Below are positions 1 to 12,531 of a stretch of 64,000 bases of DNA, piece after piece. Source of the stretch: Eopsaltria australis. Its lineage: Eukaryota; Chordata; Aves; Passeriformes; Petroicidae. The notes beneath the pieces were generated by a model. It was given only the letters and a program-made list of their open reading frames with translations. It was not told the origin of the DNA and searched no databases. The DNA lies in NCBI GenBank assembly GCA_034509425.1, contig JAVTVJ010000002.1, positions 152,797 through 216,796 on the forward strand, written 5' to 3'. A program made the position numbers and the translations under genes. Positions within the stretch are counted from its first letter, which is position 1; each line of letters starts with the position of its first letter.

Positions 1-272
1 ATTAAAGCAATCAACTACTACATCTATAGCACATAGAAAAAAAAAAGACAAAATTAGCATCCAGCTTAACTAGAGATGATGCAAACTTGCTGCAGAAAGT
101 AACACCAGTAAGACCTGGGTACAGAGCAGTTTCTTTCTGGGCTATCTTCTAACAAATAGGCAAACTACAGCTGCATGGGCATAATCCCCCTCAGCTATTC
201 AAGATGCTTTGAACTGATTCATCTGACAAACAAAAAACATACTCTCTCAAATGTGGATTGGTTTTTGGGTTG

Positions 273-295
273 TTTTTTTTTTTTTTTTTTTTTTT
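273..295. repeat. Poly(T) run of 23
   Basis: There are 23 consecutive T on the plus strand, which is A23 in the sense of UBR5 intron 1. It could be a retroposon tail or simple slippage. No flanking retroposon body was recognised. Confidence 0.85.
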
Positions 296-3200
296 GCTGA
301 GGACAAATTTCATAAGATTACTGAAATCTCCTGCAGCCTTGGTACCTTCATCTGCTGCGTTACACTACTGTTGCCACAAATTAAACTGCCAGACCTAATG
401 GCTGGGAATAAAACAGCAACGACAGCAAGAAATCCCAACACAGCTAATGTCCAAAATAGTACTAATCACAGAAATGTTTTCAAAGTTTTTTTCATTCTGC
501 ACTCTTTAATAAAACACCATAATGTAAAAATTAAATCAGAAAGATGAGACCAAAGTATCTTCAGACATCTTTTCTGATAAAAGGCAGTAACCAGTTTAAT
601 GATGAAAAGCTGTCCAAAATAACATTACAGAAAATACACATTTCATCTCCACTGTGGATGTAAGCAATTTGAGAAACCATCTCAACAGCAACTGGCTTGG
701 GACTATAAAAACCAGCCAATAAGACAAACCGTAAGATGCTACACTAAAATCATTTTTAGAACTGCAACAAAATAATCAAGTTGGGATGTTAAATATTCAC
801 TGTACCAAAATGGACTGCTGCTGTAAAACACACTGCACTTTGAAGTGCAGCAGCTAGGATTTGCTGAGAGACTGGGTGAAGCATATTCAGTATGAGAAAT
901 TCCCCTGGCAAGTGTTGGGTGTAGCAGTGAGACTTTTGAGACGAAGACAAAATTTTCAAAGACAGCAAATTTAATGGTTACATCACTCCTCACCTGGAAA
1001 CAAACTGGCAATTTTACATAAATGCAGATGAGCAGTGCTCCCACCTTAAACCTTTCTATTGAGGTTTACAGTATGTTTCAACTGTTTAGAATTGTCACAC
1101 TTCATACCTCTGGATCTGTGAGTATATGTTCTCTCTCATATAAAACAAAAAAATTCTTTAAATTGAACCAAAATACTAATTTTCCTGGAGGGGAAGGATA
1201 AGAGAAAAGGAAGCAATGTTGGTGAACTGCATTTTTTAAGCACAGAAAGGCTTTTAGAAATAGAGCACAGAGTTTACTGTCAAAATAGTTCTATGCCAGA
1301 AAGAGCAAATAAGATCTGAAGTTCGGATAATTATTCCTGTAGTAGAGTAACTAATGCTGTGTCATCCTCAAACTGTCAGGGTTAAGGTTTTGGACAAAAT
1401 AAACGCATGCACCATGAAAATTAGATTTGTGCATTTATGTCAACATCTTTTTTTCTCCAAATTGTTCCTCTCAATTTAAAATCCTCTAACTACTGTAACC
1501 AGGCCTTGTCTTCATGTTTTCTCTGGGGCACATGCAGATGCCAACTACTGCAGTCTCCTACGTGGAGCTGCTTCTAAGAGCCAAATACTTAGTGGACTTC
1601 AATGAATTCTAGCTTAAAAAAATGTCTGTACAAGTAATTTTTTTGCATGTGTTTTTTTTTCCTGCATAAATGGCTGTTGATTCAGAGAAAGACAAATAGC
1701 AGTTTTTACACTAAGCATCTTGCAAACTTAACTGCAAATCAGATTGCTGCTAGTGTAATCACTAAAATATCTTGAACCCCCTTCTCTTCTTCATAAAAGT
1801 TTCAAATACGTAATACTGCCTATTTAAGTCACAAATGATTAACTGTGCCACAACTGTGAAAAGGCAGCTACAACACGCTGCAGTTTGCCAAGCTTAGGTA
1901 CATCCTTGGTTGTTTTTACTCAAGTGTCAAGTCATTTCTCATGTAAATATAATTGTGTACTGAATAGTTATCTACTTTAGATAGTTTAAGAAAGAGTCAT
2001 ACCCTTCACATCTATTTTTTTATTTAATCACAAATTTGACAAACATCCTACATGGCAATTATAGTATTTCATAAATACATACTATATCAAAAATTACCTC
2101 AAATGTATATTATTGTTTATGGTTTTTTAACTTTTACAAATATTTAGCACATAAATGTTGTTGACTGATACCTTACTGTTCTTAGAATTAAAAATGTTGT
2201 TCTCTGACAGCTTTGATTTGCAGTGCCAACACTAAAGTGCAGCTACTGATATCTTAGTCCATAAGTCTTACTGTATTATTGGTTCAAAAAATATGCTCAA
2301 ACCTTATATATGATTTGAGAAGGAAAAAGGAAGCAACATTTGTGCCCCAATTACTATTTTACTAAATTCCTTGTGACAGGTCACAACTACTCTCAGCCCA
2401 GATCACATTCACAGTACAGTTTCACATTACAGTAGCCAAAATAAACTTGCTGCTTTCAAAATGGAAGGAACTCACCCCTGCTTCCTCTTCCCCGTTTTTC
2501 ACTACCAACTCTCCCTCCTGCAGCACTTTTCAAAATATTCTGATGCGCACCCAACAAGGAGATAAACCAGTTCAACTTCCTAATGACTAAACTGTACTTA
2601 CTTCACTTTACCAGGGCTATCTTTATATCATTTTAGCAAATTAAGTCAGTTTCCTACGGGAGCAGAAACTTAAGAGTTAGTGCAACCTAAGAGGCGGGGA
2701 AAACAAACCTCCGCCTTCAGAAGAGAGTAATTACTCTGACTTACAACATCTCAGGAAAGTTTCAGCAAGAACATTCACAGACAATTACATATGTACTCTA
2801 AAAAGCAGCATCTGGGGTGTAGCAAGCAATTGTAATCAGAAGAGGACCCTGGCAGAGCAAAGTCCAAAAAGTATGTAAAAGTAACCTTCCACATTCAAGC
2901 AGACCAGAAACACCACTGTGTACATTCTGATGCTTAAGTTCCCAAATCATTGCAACACTAAGTGAGCTCAACTCTTTATGCACTGCTGCATGTATGAATC
3001 CCATAACAGTCTATATTACCATAGTGGTGCTGCAAATCTTTCGAGGCAGCAAAACCATTTTATTTTTAAAAAAATGTTTCCAACTAAGAGTCTGATGATG
3101 AGGACAATAATAGTAATGACAGTAATACCATTCTTTCCTTCTCTTCTGAAAGAGGTCAATCTAATTTTGGCTATGCTTTCAAGAAATTAATCCTAAAATC

Positions 3201-6200
3201 AAGTTCAACACTTCACCCACTACTAAGGTTTATCAAGCAGCTGTAACTCAGGGAATTCAAATACTACATCAGTTACAGCTTCCCAGTAATTAAACCATCT
3301 ATTCCTATTTGAGGCACGCTACCTTCACTTTTGCTAAAGCAGATTAGGAAGAATCTAAAGTAAACCAAAATAAACCACTTAAGCTAAAAGAAGTACTGTA
3401 TTACCTGCACAAAACTTGCAGATTCTCTCTTTAAGAATGCATCAATCTCCTTTTCCCCAGCTTGGGCCAGCAATGCATATCACACATAAGTAACAGCAGA
3501 GAAGTTAGTGCTCGGGCTGCCTTCCCCTACACAAGAGGACAAGTACTCTCTCAGCACGCCTGTGGATGCAGCAGAGGAAGTTCAGGGCTTGCATTATCAC
3601 TTTAACATTTGCATTATCAGGAGTTCTCTCTCCCTCGCTGTGCATGGCTGTTGCAGATGTGTGGGGCCAAGACACCAGCTCCACATCCCTGCTGGCTCCC
3701 TGCACAGCCACACCACACCCTACACCAGCTCCTTCCAGCAACATCTGTTTGAGATTTTTAACAGATTTGCTCATCAGTAAACGCAAGGGGGGGTGACGTT
3801 TGCCAGAGTAGCAGCTACATATCCACTGATCACTTGCACAGTACCTTAAATTGATGTGCAGATTAAAAAGGTATGTTCTTGCTAGGTAATTTTTTCCCAC
3901 AAAAACTGATTATCAGAGACTGCATACAATGCAGGCAATGCACACAACTTAAATTTTCAGTTCAGGCACGGCCTAAAGTAACATTCAAAAGAGACAGGCA
4001 CTGAATGCATTATTAGGGAAAACAAAGTCATGTAAAGAACAAGATCATCCTTTCTTTCCCCCAAAGCTGACTCTACATACAGACTCACTGAAGCTTCAAA
4101 TTAACTTTTCTCAGGTGTGCTACTGCTTTCAAAGATGTTACTGCCAGAAAACTTACTACATGACACTTCTGAACACTCATATTCAGAATACCCTCTATTT
4201 AACCAAATTCATTACATCTCATCTTCAGGAGGAGAGAAAAGACCACATTAACATTGTGTCAATGACCACTTCAAAAATTACATCTTACTCTATTGCTAGG
4301 ACTTAAATGGGTTGGCTGACAAGAATTTTCTTAGCACAAGATAAAAACAAAGACAAAGCTTTGAGATGAATCCTGCCCCTGAAGGTTAGTTCATGTACGG
4401 AAAGCCATTCGTGTGAGGTGAAAGACTCCCCTTCTCCTTCCACAGAGCAGCAAGTTAAACTGCTCCTGTGAGGTTTCATAACAGCCAAGAAAAGGCTATT
4501 TGTCATGGTTACACCCACTTCCTAACCCAACATAAAATTAAGAAATATACTAAGAATTGACTAAGATTAACTTATCTATGAAACTGTGTCAGACATCCTT
4601 CACAAAGCAGTCTCCAACCCTGAAAGAGGTGGATAATCGACAAAAAACAGCTCATACCCACTGCAACAGAAGCTGGACACCTCTTTTTCAAATATTAAAG
4701 CCATTAATTATTTACATCCCAAATACTCTACGGAGTTGTTTCTCACACCGCAGGCCATGCTGAATTTTTCTCCTATTAAACTCCTCATATTCAGTTAGCA
4801 GACAACAAATTGTTTGGGGAAAAAATTCCAAGTTACCTATCTTCCTTAACAAACTTACCAGAAAAACCTTAATTACCTCAGTTCATCCTAAACAAAAGCT
4901 TAGCCTAGTATCCATTTCAAAAGATGAATCCTAATACAACTACAAAATTAAGTATAACCTTAACACTAGTTAAGAAGTATTTTCAGATGATGAGTACATG
5001 TACTCAGGAGTCCTCTGATTATTTGTGGTTCTACAGTTACTTTCTCTTTTTCTTTTTTTTAAGTGTTTTACCATTCTCACAGTTACTGCATGAATAAGTG
5101 GGAAAACAAATTACACAGGAAACCTAGCAAGAACTGCAGAACAGAATGACAGAAAATGCACCAAACCAAACTGGAAAAAAATACTTCCTCGCATTTTGTC
5201 AACCACTTAAGAGTAGAGCCAGTACTTCAGGAGAAGGATGATTTCCAGTAACACTTCACTACCTTCACACATCTACACTGATTATTAAGGATAATGTATC
5301 AAATACTTGATTACAAAAATTCAACACTGTCCTATATCCTGAACACAGGGGCCTGTGCCGGCAAATGCCTTGTGTTTTAAGTGACTATTCCTTAGACGCA
5401 GAACACAAATCCAGTACGGAAAGCATACAATGCAAAATTACGATCCCAAAATCTGATTTTGAGAAACAACTATCATTCAGAATACAGACAGAAAAAAACC
5501 CTGACTGACCACTGGCTGCAGCACAGACCCAAAAAAAGCCTATAAAGTGAAAGAGGAAAGAAACATCAGAGACACAAAAGATGTTCCAAGATCCTAACTT
5601 CTATGAGTATGTGTATGAGAATTTAGTAAGCTATCTAGATCCTGATTTACATAGACAGAACAATAATAAGCGGCAATGCTACTGATAAAATTGAACTGGC
5701 ATTTCCAGCACATACGTGTGTGCCTCAACCCTATTTATGAATCATTCTGATTTCACTGCATTACAAGTTCTGATACACAGCTACTGCACTTTTAGTAAAA
5801 TTGTATTTATGAAGTCAAAATTTCTGACTTGCAGCTCAGATCAAGGAGTCACCTGATTTTTCAGAATAGTCACTCCTTAACAGTACTTCTGCAGCTTTCT
5901 CCATATATTAATTACCACACATTTTGATGCTTCCTATATCAAATAGTATTTGTAAGAGCTTCTGCTGTGGTAAAAAGGAAAAAAAAAATTTAAAAAAGAG
6001 CATTATGAAGACTGAAGGGGACTTGTATTTTATATCAATGTCAACAGAATAGGTAACATTAAAGAAAAATCAGATGAGCTCTCTCACTTGGAGCAAAGTG
6101 TGATAATTACATGCTAAATGTTTTCTAAGGGCCTATCAACATAAAAAGAAAAAAAAAAGGAAACCCACTGGGGTCCTTTCAAGTTCAAAGCCCTAGATCT

Positions 6201-7304
6201 TACTCCAAACCAAAACAGTGCAAGCAGTAAGTGGAAGAACTCCTAGTACAGCATCATCTCTCTGTCACTAAAGGAAGATGGTCTATGTCAAATCTGAATG
6301 CAGTACTTATGGAGAAAGCAAATCAATCCTGTAGGAATGGCTAGGCCTCCAAGGAAGCAGGATTCTGTAAAATTGTATTGTCAGGCTAAGGGGAAAAAAA
6401 TACACTCCACACTAACACACTTCAGGTTTTGGACCTGTTTTTTCTTTTCCCTGTGTAAGCATATAGACTATGCAGTTAGGCAGAAATTCTGTCTTTAAAA
6501 CTACCGATTTTCCTCATCATACACTCCCAAATCTCATCTGTTTTAAGGGGCATCTCAGCATAGACTAGTCTAGGAGAAGTGACCTAACTACAAACAAGTG
6601 TGAACTGAGTTGGACCCTGACCTACTCTGAAACCTGGTAGTATCAAAACCAGGAGAGTATAACCAAGAACTCATGCTTTTTAAGAGCTTAAAATATTTAA
6701 ATATTGTTCAGAATCATTAAATAACATTTATCTTTAGTGTAAAAGGACTTAATGTTTTTATCCAGTGATGATTAAAGATCACGATTTATTCACACATAAA
6801 ATTTGTGAGAAATTAAGGATGAAGTTACATGTTTTAAAAATTCCTACACAAAAGAGAAGCAAAATTTGCAAGTTATTACACATACCATTAGCAACTACTA
6901 CAGAAGAAGTATCTGACAGCCACACAGAGCTGTCAAACACACGTCAAGCAGTGAAGAAAATTTGGTTCACGGATTCATTTTTCTCCCAAGCACTCCAGTT
7001 TCTCCCCAGCCTGCAATTTCTCTCCCTCAATCCTACATAAAGTTAGCTGCGTGGTTTCTAGGCTGGCAGCTGTCATCCCCATCTCAGCCAAGCCGCACAC
7101 CATCAGAGATTTGGAGATCGGGCCTCCTTTTGTATCTAACACCCGGTGCGTGAGCAGGGGAAGGCAGCGCACACCGGCGCTGCGTGTGACAGCGCTGCCG
7201 CCTTTATCCCCGCTCCCGTCATTCTCTCACACACCGCGATCCCCCACCCGCATTGTCTGCCTCGCTCCATCCCTCATTAGCATGGACACGTTCTCGCTCC
7301 TCCG

Positions 7305-7364
7305 CCAGGGATCCCCGGGAACCCACTTCCTCGGCCAGGGATCCCCGGGAACCACCTTCCTCGG
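7305..7364. repeat. 30-bp tandem duplication in UBR5 intron 1
   Basis: Two adjacent 30-bp units (7305-7334 and 7335-7364) start CCAGGGATCCCCGGGAAC and differ by a two-base transposition (CCCAC versus CCACC). They lie at the downstream edge of the CpG island. Confidence 0.9.
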
Positions 7365-7524
7365 CCGGACGCCGGGATTTCCCTGGCCGGACGGAGCCCC
7401 TGCCGGGCCCGCGGCGAAGGTCGCGGCCCCCCAAGCCCGCGCGGGGCGAAGTTGGCGGCGGCGGCGGCCGGGAGAGGCCGCTCGGAGCGGGACGGGCCGG
7501 GACCCGGCGGAACCGCGGCCCGGC

Positions 7525-7544
7525 GGGGGGGGGGGGGGGGGGGG
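7525..7544. repeat. Poly(G) run of 20
   Basis: There are twenty consecutive G on the plus strand (C20 in the sense of UBR5), about 70 bp inside intron 1 from the donor. Such runs slip during replication and sequencing, so the length is uncertain. Confidence 0.85.
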
Positions 7545-7615
7545 CGGGCCGGCCCCGCTGCCCCGGGGCCCCTCCCCTCTCCCCCGGGGGGCCCCTCCCC
7601 TTCACCCCCCCTCAC

Positions 7616-7677
7616 CGGTCGTTGAGCTGGTCCTCGGTGCCCGGCAGCGGGTGCACCACGAAGTGGATCGAGGTCAT
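7616..7677 (-). CDS. UBR5: UBR5 E3 ubiquitin ligase, first coding exon (partial gene)
   Basis: UBR5 is a very large nuclear HECT-type E3 ubiquitin ligase of the N-degron pathway (UBA, UBR-box, MLLE and HECT domains). Only its extreme N-terminus is here. The minus strand reads MTSIHFVVHPLPGTEDQ followed by LND and the first two bases of an Arg codon, which matches the vertebrate UBR5 start as I remember it. The ATG is at 7677-7675, with A at -3 (AAC-ATG), a good Kozak context. The exon ends in GACCG and the intron opens GTGAGG at 7615, a consensus donor, so the intron interrupts the Arg codon after two bases. Reading through the donor gives an immediate TGA, which supports splicing there. The 5' UTR is probably 7678 to about 7935 and very GC-rich. 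None of the UBA, UBR-box, MLLE or HECT exons is in the window. Identity is firm because of the exact peptide and the ODF1 neighbour. The transcription start is inferred. Confidence 0.93.
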
Positions 7678-7910
7678 GTTCCGCGCCGGTGCCCCCCCGG
7701 CGGCGGCGGGAGGCGGGCGGGCGGGGGCCGGGCACACAATGGGGGCGGCGGGGGAGGGGGCTCTCGGCCTCCGTCCCTCCCCCGGGGTGGTTCGCGGCCG
7801 CCCGGCGGAGTCTCGGGCTCTCGGCGGCCGCGGCGCTGCGGGCGCGGGGCGGGGCGGAACGGCCGCAACGGCGCCGCTCGGAGCTGGGCCCGCGCCGCGC
7901 TCACGCACGC

Positions 7911-7923
7911 GCCGCCATCTTGG
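7911..7923 (-). promoter_or_regulatory. YY1-type element (CCAAGATGGCGGC)
   Basis: The minus strand reads CCAAGATGGCGGC, a full match to the YY1 core in the orientation of UBR5 transcription. In TATA-less promoters this element usually lies just downstream of the start site, so the main start is inferred at about 7925-7945. The ATG inside the motif is not in frame with the UBR5 start. Confidence 0.75.
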
Positions 7924-8077
7924 CTTCCAGCGGGCCCTTCTCCCTCCCCCTCCCCCGCCCTCCGTGCGCCGCGACAGGGAAGGGGCGGGGCCTGACAGGC
8001 GCGCGCGGCGGCGCGCGTGAAAGCCTCGTGCTGACTGGCGCGCGCGGCTCCCTCCCCTGCCACTAAGCGCGCCGCCC

Positions 8078-8082
8078 ATTGG
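8078..8082 (-). promoter_or_regulatory. CCAAT box upstream of UBR5
   Basis: ATTGG on the plus strand (CCAAT on the minus strand, within GGGCCAATGGGC) lies about 150 bp upstream of the inferred UBR5 start. It is a typical NF-Y position in a CpG-island promoter. Confidence 0.6.
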
Positions 8083-8113
8083 CCCGGCGCGTCGCCCTCG
8101 CGGCGGGGCGCGA

Positions 8114-8121
8114 TGACGTCA
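8114..8121. promoter_or_regulatory. Perfect palindromic CRE (TGACGTCA)
   Basis: A full 8-bp CREB/ATF site lies about 180 bp upstream of the inferred UBR5 start inside the CpG island. Being palindromic, it could serve either direction. Confidence 0.65.
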
Positions 8122-8145
8122 TTGCGCGAGAGGGACGTAAAGCAC

Positions 8146-8151
8146 CACGTG
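8146..8151. promoter_or_regulatory. Canonical E-box (CACGTG)
   Basis: CACGTG, a USF/MYC-type E-box, lies 25 bp from the CRE in the same CpG island. It is a short motif, so it is supported mainly by its place in the promoter. Confidence 0.5.
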
Positions 8152-8466
8152 CCTCCCCCGGCTGTCCCTGCCCCCCCCCCCGGCCCGTGAGCGGCTCCCG
8201 GCGGGCGGCGCGCGCCGCTCCCCTGAGGCGCGGGGCGGGAGCGGAGCCGCTGCCCCTCGGCCGGAGCGGGGGCGTGCGAGGCCTCCGTGTGCTGGGCCCC
8301 AGAGGGGGACAGGGGTTTCCCCCGATGCCCGCAGGTGCTTCAAACCCAGCGCCCGTCGGCACCCGCTCTCCGCGGCCGGCGCTGCCTCTGTCCTTTCTGG
8401 TTGCGTTTCTTGTTGTATTTCTAGTCACTCCTCCCTTCGACAGCCGGTGTGTCTCAGGGAGGCTCG

Positions 8467-8801
8467 CAGAATCGTTGAGGTTGGAAGGGAGATCATCCAG
8501 TCCAACTCCTCTGCCCAAGCAGGGTCATCTGGAGCAGGTGGCGGAGGAACGTGTCCAGGTGGGTTTGGAATGTCTCCAGAGAGGCAGCCACATCCCTGGG
8601 CAGCTGTTCCGGTGCTTTGCCACTCTCAGCCTAAACCAGTTTTTCCTTATGTTGAGGCAGAACTTGCATTTCAGTTTATGGCCTTTAGTTCTCGTCCTTC
8701 CACTGGGCACCAGCAAAAAGAGTCTGGCACCATCCTCTTGACACGTTCCTTTAAGATATTTATATCTCTTGATGCGGTCCATTTTCAGTCTTCTCTACAC
8801 T
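8467..8801 (-). mobile_element. CR1 LINE 3' fragment
   Basis: The stretch begins CAGAATCGTTGAGGTTGGAA and continues with ATCATCCAGTCCAACTCC, the reverse complement of the avian CR1 3' end. It then follows the consensus through the GGGCAGCTGTTCC and CTAAACCAGTTTTTCC-like segments. CR1 is the dominant avian non-LTR retrotransposon and copies are usually 5'-truncated, as here. It is inserted just upstream of the UBR5 CpG island, in the same orientation as UBR5. Confidence 0.88.
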
Positions 8802-11365
8802 AACCAATAGGTCGGTGGTGTATCAGAATAAAAAGCTATCACGCTGTGAATCTCTCTGTGCTGCTGGCCTTGCATGCCTTCCCTCTGGACAGGGTTTAAG
8901 TGAACTGTTCCAAGAGATTACACCTTGCCAATTGAGCTGGTTTTAACAAATTAACATCTCAATGTACCGAACGTTGAGTAGCAAAGTCAATAAAAGAGCC
9001 ATTTGTTTCTATAGAAACTAAACACCTTAGCAGGGATTGTACCAGGCTTTGATTTTGGTGATTTTTTTAAACTGGAATTTGCTGCTTTTGCAGCCTGCTC
9101 TTGCTTGTTTTCAGGAAAGCAGAAATTTGGAAAGCTAACTGGAATTTTTTAGCATATGTGGAATGATGGTAATCACATGATAATGGTACCAAAAAACCTC
9201 TAGAACCTAGCTCACTGAGTTAGAATTAATTACTGAGTCTGTATAATCATAAGCACTAAAAATCTGTTTGTTCCCCCACTTTCAGACCGCAAGGAACTTT
9301 GTAACTTCCCATTTTCCACTCCCCTTTGTTCCCAGGCTCTTCCTCCACTACAGCTGAAAGGAGCTAATCCAAGAATCGGCTGATGCAGCTGCTTGCTGCC
9401 CAAAGATTTGGGGAGTTTGTGAAGGTTTTTTCCCAGCTATCATTAACGTGAGGAAATGTCATAGAGAGAAGAAATACTGAATTGATGCATTCCAGATTCC
9501 TTATTCTCAGATTAAGTTTCCCCATATGTTCTTTTTTCAAGTGGCAGTGATACTCAAATGCCTTCAAGAATACAAATAAGTAATTTAGCTTATCCCGGTA
9601 GGAAAATACTGACAGGTTTCTGGAAATCTACAAGGCATTGAATTGGGCTCATTCTGTTTGATAGTGAGACAGTGCAGTAGCTGTGCTTTTAAAAACTAGT
9701 AGGTCCATGTTTACCTTTTTACTTTTCTTTCCTGTTAGGACAGAGATTAGAGTTTCTGGATTATTTAGTTCTGTGTTTGATTGTACCTGAGTTTGTTAGG
9801 TTTTTTCTAGCCTTTTTTTTTTCCCAACATCAGTCTTTATGCTTTCCCTGAAACTATTTGTGCTGTTTATAACAGTGAGAGATTCTCATGAGCTGCCTTG
9901 ACCTCAGTTATTTTACCAGAATCACTTGCATGTTTTGATAACCACCTGAGAAGCCTTGCTTCTCAATTTGATTTTTTTTCCTAGACCAGAAAAATTAGTA
10001 TTTCCCTTTGGCAGTCATTCCTCTTTTCCATTGAACAGTAGGAAGATGGGTCATGTGAATTCCTGCAGAGCCCTTGTGAATGCTGTCAAGAATTTTTGGT
10101 AGGTTTTGGGAAGTTCCAGATATTTATGTTTGCTTTTCTGTTCAAGATGTAGTTCTCCAAAGCATTTATGTTTCCAAATGCTATGACTTGTTCATTGGAA
10201 TTCTCCAAGGGAGTGGGCATAAGGAAGAGATTTCCATTACTTTCTTCCTCCCACCATTAACACACAGCCTTTAAAAGTTAATGGGTTATGGAAACCTGCT
10301 AGATACAGGAAAGGAGCTGTGAAAGCCCTAAGGGGGTGCACATCTGTTAGGCCTCAGCAGTCTGCTGCTGGCCATTTCCAAGCAATCCTTTTCTGTAGCT
10401 TTATTTACATTGTGTCTAAACCCCAGTTTTAGCCATTGCTCGTGGCTTTGCCAATGCAAACACTCAGCATGAGCAAAAATAAAAAATTAAAAGTGGATTC
10501 CACTGGAACTTGTATTCAGAGCCAGAATAAACTTGAGTAGTGCAAATGTCAGCTCTTGTTCACACGAAGAGCTTGCACTGCTGTCTAAAATGGCAACTAA
10601 GCATAGGTGAGAGGACACAAAGCCAAGTGCTCAACTGGCAGTGTTATTCTGACATGAGTTTGGAATATGAAGGAAGTTCCAGCTCAGGGATGTGAGGCTG
10701 CACCTTACTGGTTGACTTTTACGTTACCGGGAAGTGGCAGGCACTGAATGCCTGCCTTGGCCACTTGTTCTTGGAAGATAATTACAGCGGTTACAGCTTG
10801 ATGGCCCTTTGATTATCTGAATTTGACTTCAAACGGAATTGCTTTCTGATTGCAGAACTACTCATTCTTAAAACTTGTGTTTTTTAAGAACTTAAAAATA
10901 GAAGACTTTTCCAAAGTTCTCTCGATTGCCCCAGTCTGTTGGATGTGAGCATCCAATACTGAAATGGTATTTAAAAATTCATATCTGCCAAGTCATGAAA
11001 AAAAAAACGTTAAGAACCAAACCAGATTTTTTTCTTTACAAAACATGTCTTTAAGACAACATTGTATGTCTTGGCCTAAGAAATTTGACTCCCTACTACG
11101 CACAACCCCTCCGTGTGTAGACAGTGCTATTTTCAGGTCTACAGGTAAAGCAGCAGCTTCCTTATGAAGGTGCAGCTATAAATACACCAATACCCAACCA
11201 GCAGAACAAGTTTCTTGCTGGTTTGTTTTTTTTTTTTTGTGGAAGAGTTTTGTCAATTTGGAAATACCATACAAAATAACTCCTGTGGGATCACTGCTGT
11301 CATGTCTGAAATTCAGTTTTGATAAGAGTCAGCGTTTCCTGAAGTTTTCAGACTGGTAGAAGCAC

Positions 11366-11470
11366 ATAGTTTGCCAAGGATCTCTGGAGGTCATCTTATC
11401 CAGCCTCCTGCTTTACAAGCGTTCAGTTCAGTGGATCAGGAACTTTCACATCAGAAAAGGCTTCTGAATA
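11366..11470 (-). mobile_element. Possible degraded CR1 fragment
   Basis: The segment GATCTCTGGAGGTCATCTTA followed by TCCAGCCTCCTGCTTTACAA resembles the reverse complement of a CR1 3' region. The match fades after about 50 bp, so the limits are approximate and the call is weak. Confidence 0.35.
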
Positions 11471-12531
11471 ATATGCACTGGGACAGATTTACTTCCAGCT
11501 GCTTGCTACTTGCCAGCTGCAGGCCTGGTGGATTACACAGAAGTCTGTTACTTCTGATGGGAGGGGACCTGCTAAAGATGGGTGGATTGGGGTGAGAGGA
11601 CTGCAAGGGACTTTGTTCTGTAAACAGTGGGAGCAGATGCCAGCAGGTGTACCCCAGGCAGCGCTGCCTGTGGCTGATGGGACATGCAGAAGTCAGGGAA
11701 GAGGCCCTGAGTAGAAGTAAAGGCTTTAGGCCATGAAGGAGAGCTCCAGAATGCACTTTCCAGGCTGTTAACTCCAGATGTCAACAGAGATGACATCAGG
11801 CTGGCACTGTAAGATTGTATTTTGCTCTGGAAGAAATGAGGCCAGCATTCCTGGAAATGTCAGGCAAGAATGCTGTGCAGAAACCTGCAGTTTCTAGATT
11901 GTTCCCAAGGCTAAAAAGAGGTTCCTATAATGAGCAGCAAAGTACATGGCAAGGTTTCTGTCGCCTTGTGGCACAGACTGAAGCAAGGTAGCTTAGTAAG
12001 GTTCAGAGCTGATGAAAACTCATTTTTCATGGAACTTTTCTTACAGTGGGTTTTTCAATGTCTAATAGTGCACACACCATTTCTCTCTGCCCTGGGATTC
12101 TTCAGCAACTAAAAAATGTTGGGCTCTACTTTGATCTTTATCTTTCCCCTAGCTGCAGTACTAGGTGGTTCTTCAGCTGCCTCTCCAATGCTTGGGTCAG
12201 TTTAGCTAACAGAGACCTGAGACCAGAAATTTGTGTCAAAATTTGGCTGAGACTCAGGTATTCAGAAATGAATTTGGTGAGCTTTGACATAGCCTGCAGA
12301 TACAGCACTTGCTACTGGACTAAAATACATCTGTTTAAAATCAGGCAGTACTGGAGGTGCCTGATCTCCCTTCTCCTCCCTTGTCTGATCTACTCTGCAT
12401 TTCCTCTCTTCAGCTCTGCAGTGAAGGACTCCAGGGATAGAAATTAGGATTCTGCAAGAAATTTAGCTTACAACAAAGCCGGAGAGGGACTTTGTAGAAA
12501 GGCAGGTAGTAATGGCTTTACACTAGAAGAG

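Larger units (their letters stand above)
1..7615 (-). other. UBR5: UBR5 intron 1 (5' part), no exon recognised
   Basis: This stretch follows the splice donor of UBR5 exon 1 on the minus strand and runs off the left edge. I looked for the reverse complement of the expected second coding exon (continuing LREVSEKLNKY) and did not find it. The sequence is AT-rich up to about 7.1 kb and then becomes GC-rich in the CpG island. It holds a 23-T run at 273-295, a 30-bp tandem duplication at 7305-7364 and a 20-G run at 7525-7544. Open frames here are short and look accidental. I recognise no interspersed repeat with confidence. Confidence 0.7.
7140..8400. promoter_or_regulatory. CpG island over the UBR5 promoter and first exon
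   Basis: GC content and CpG density rise sharply from about 7140 and fall again near 8400, in contrast to the AT-rich DNA on both sides. The island covers the start of UBR5 intron 1, its first coding exon, the 5' UTR and about 450 bp upstream. This is the usual arrangement for a TATA-less housekeeping promoter. Such islands often also fire in the other direction. A human UBR5 divergent transcript is known, so a plus-strand non-coding RNA starting near 8.1-8.3 kb is possible, but nothing in the sequence proves it. Confidence 0.9.

Noticed and set aside
7051..8741. Long overlapping open frames on both strands across the CpG island (up to 314 codons)
   Set aside because: They are Pro/Gly/Arg/Ala-rich in every frame, as expected when stop codons are rare in GC-rich DNA. 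Only the UBR5 N-terminus within them is recognisable.
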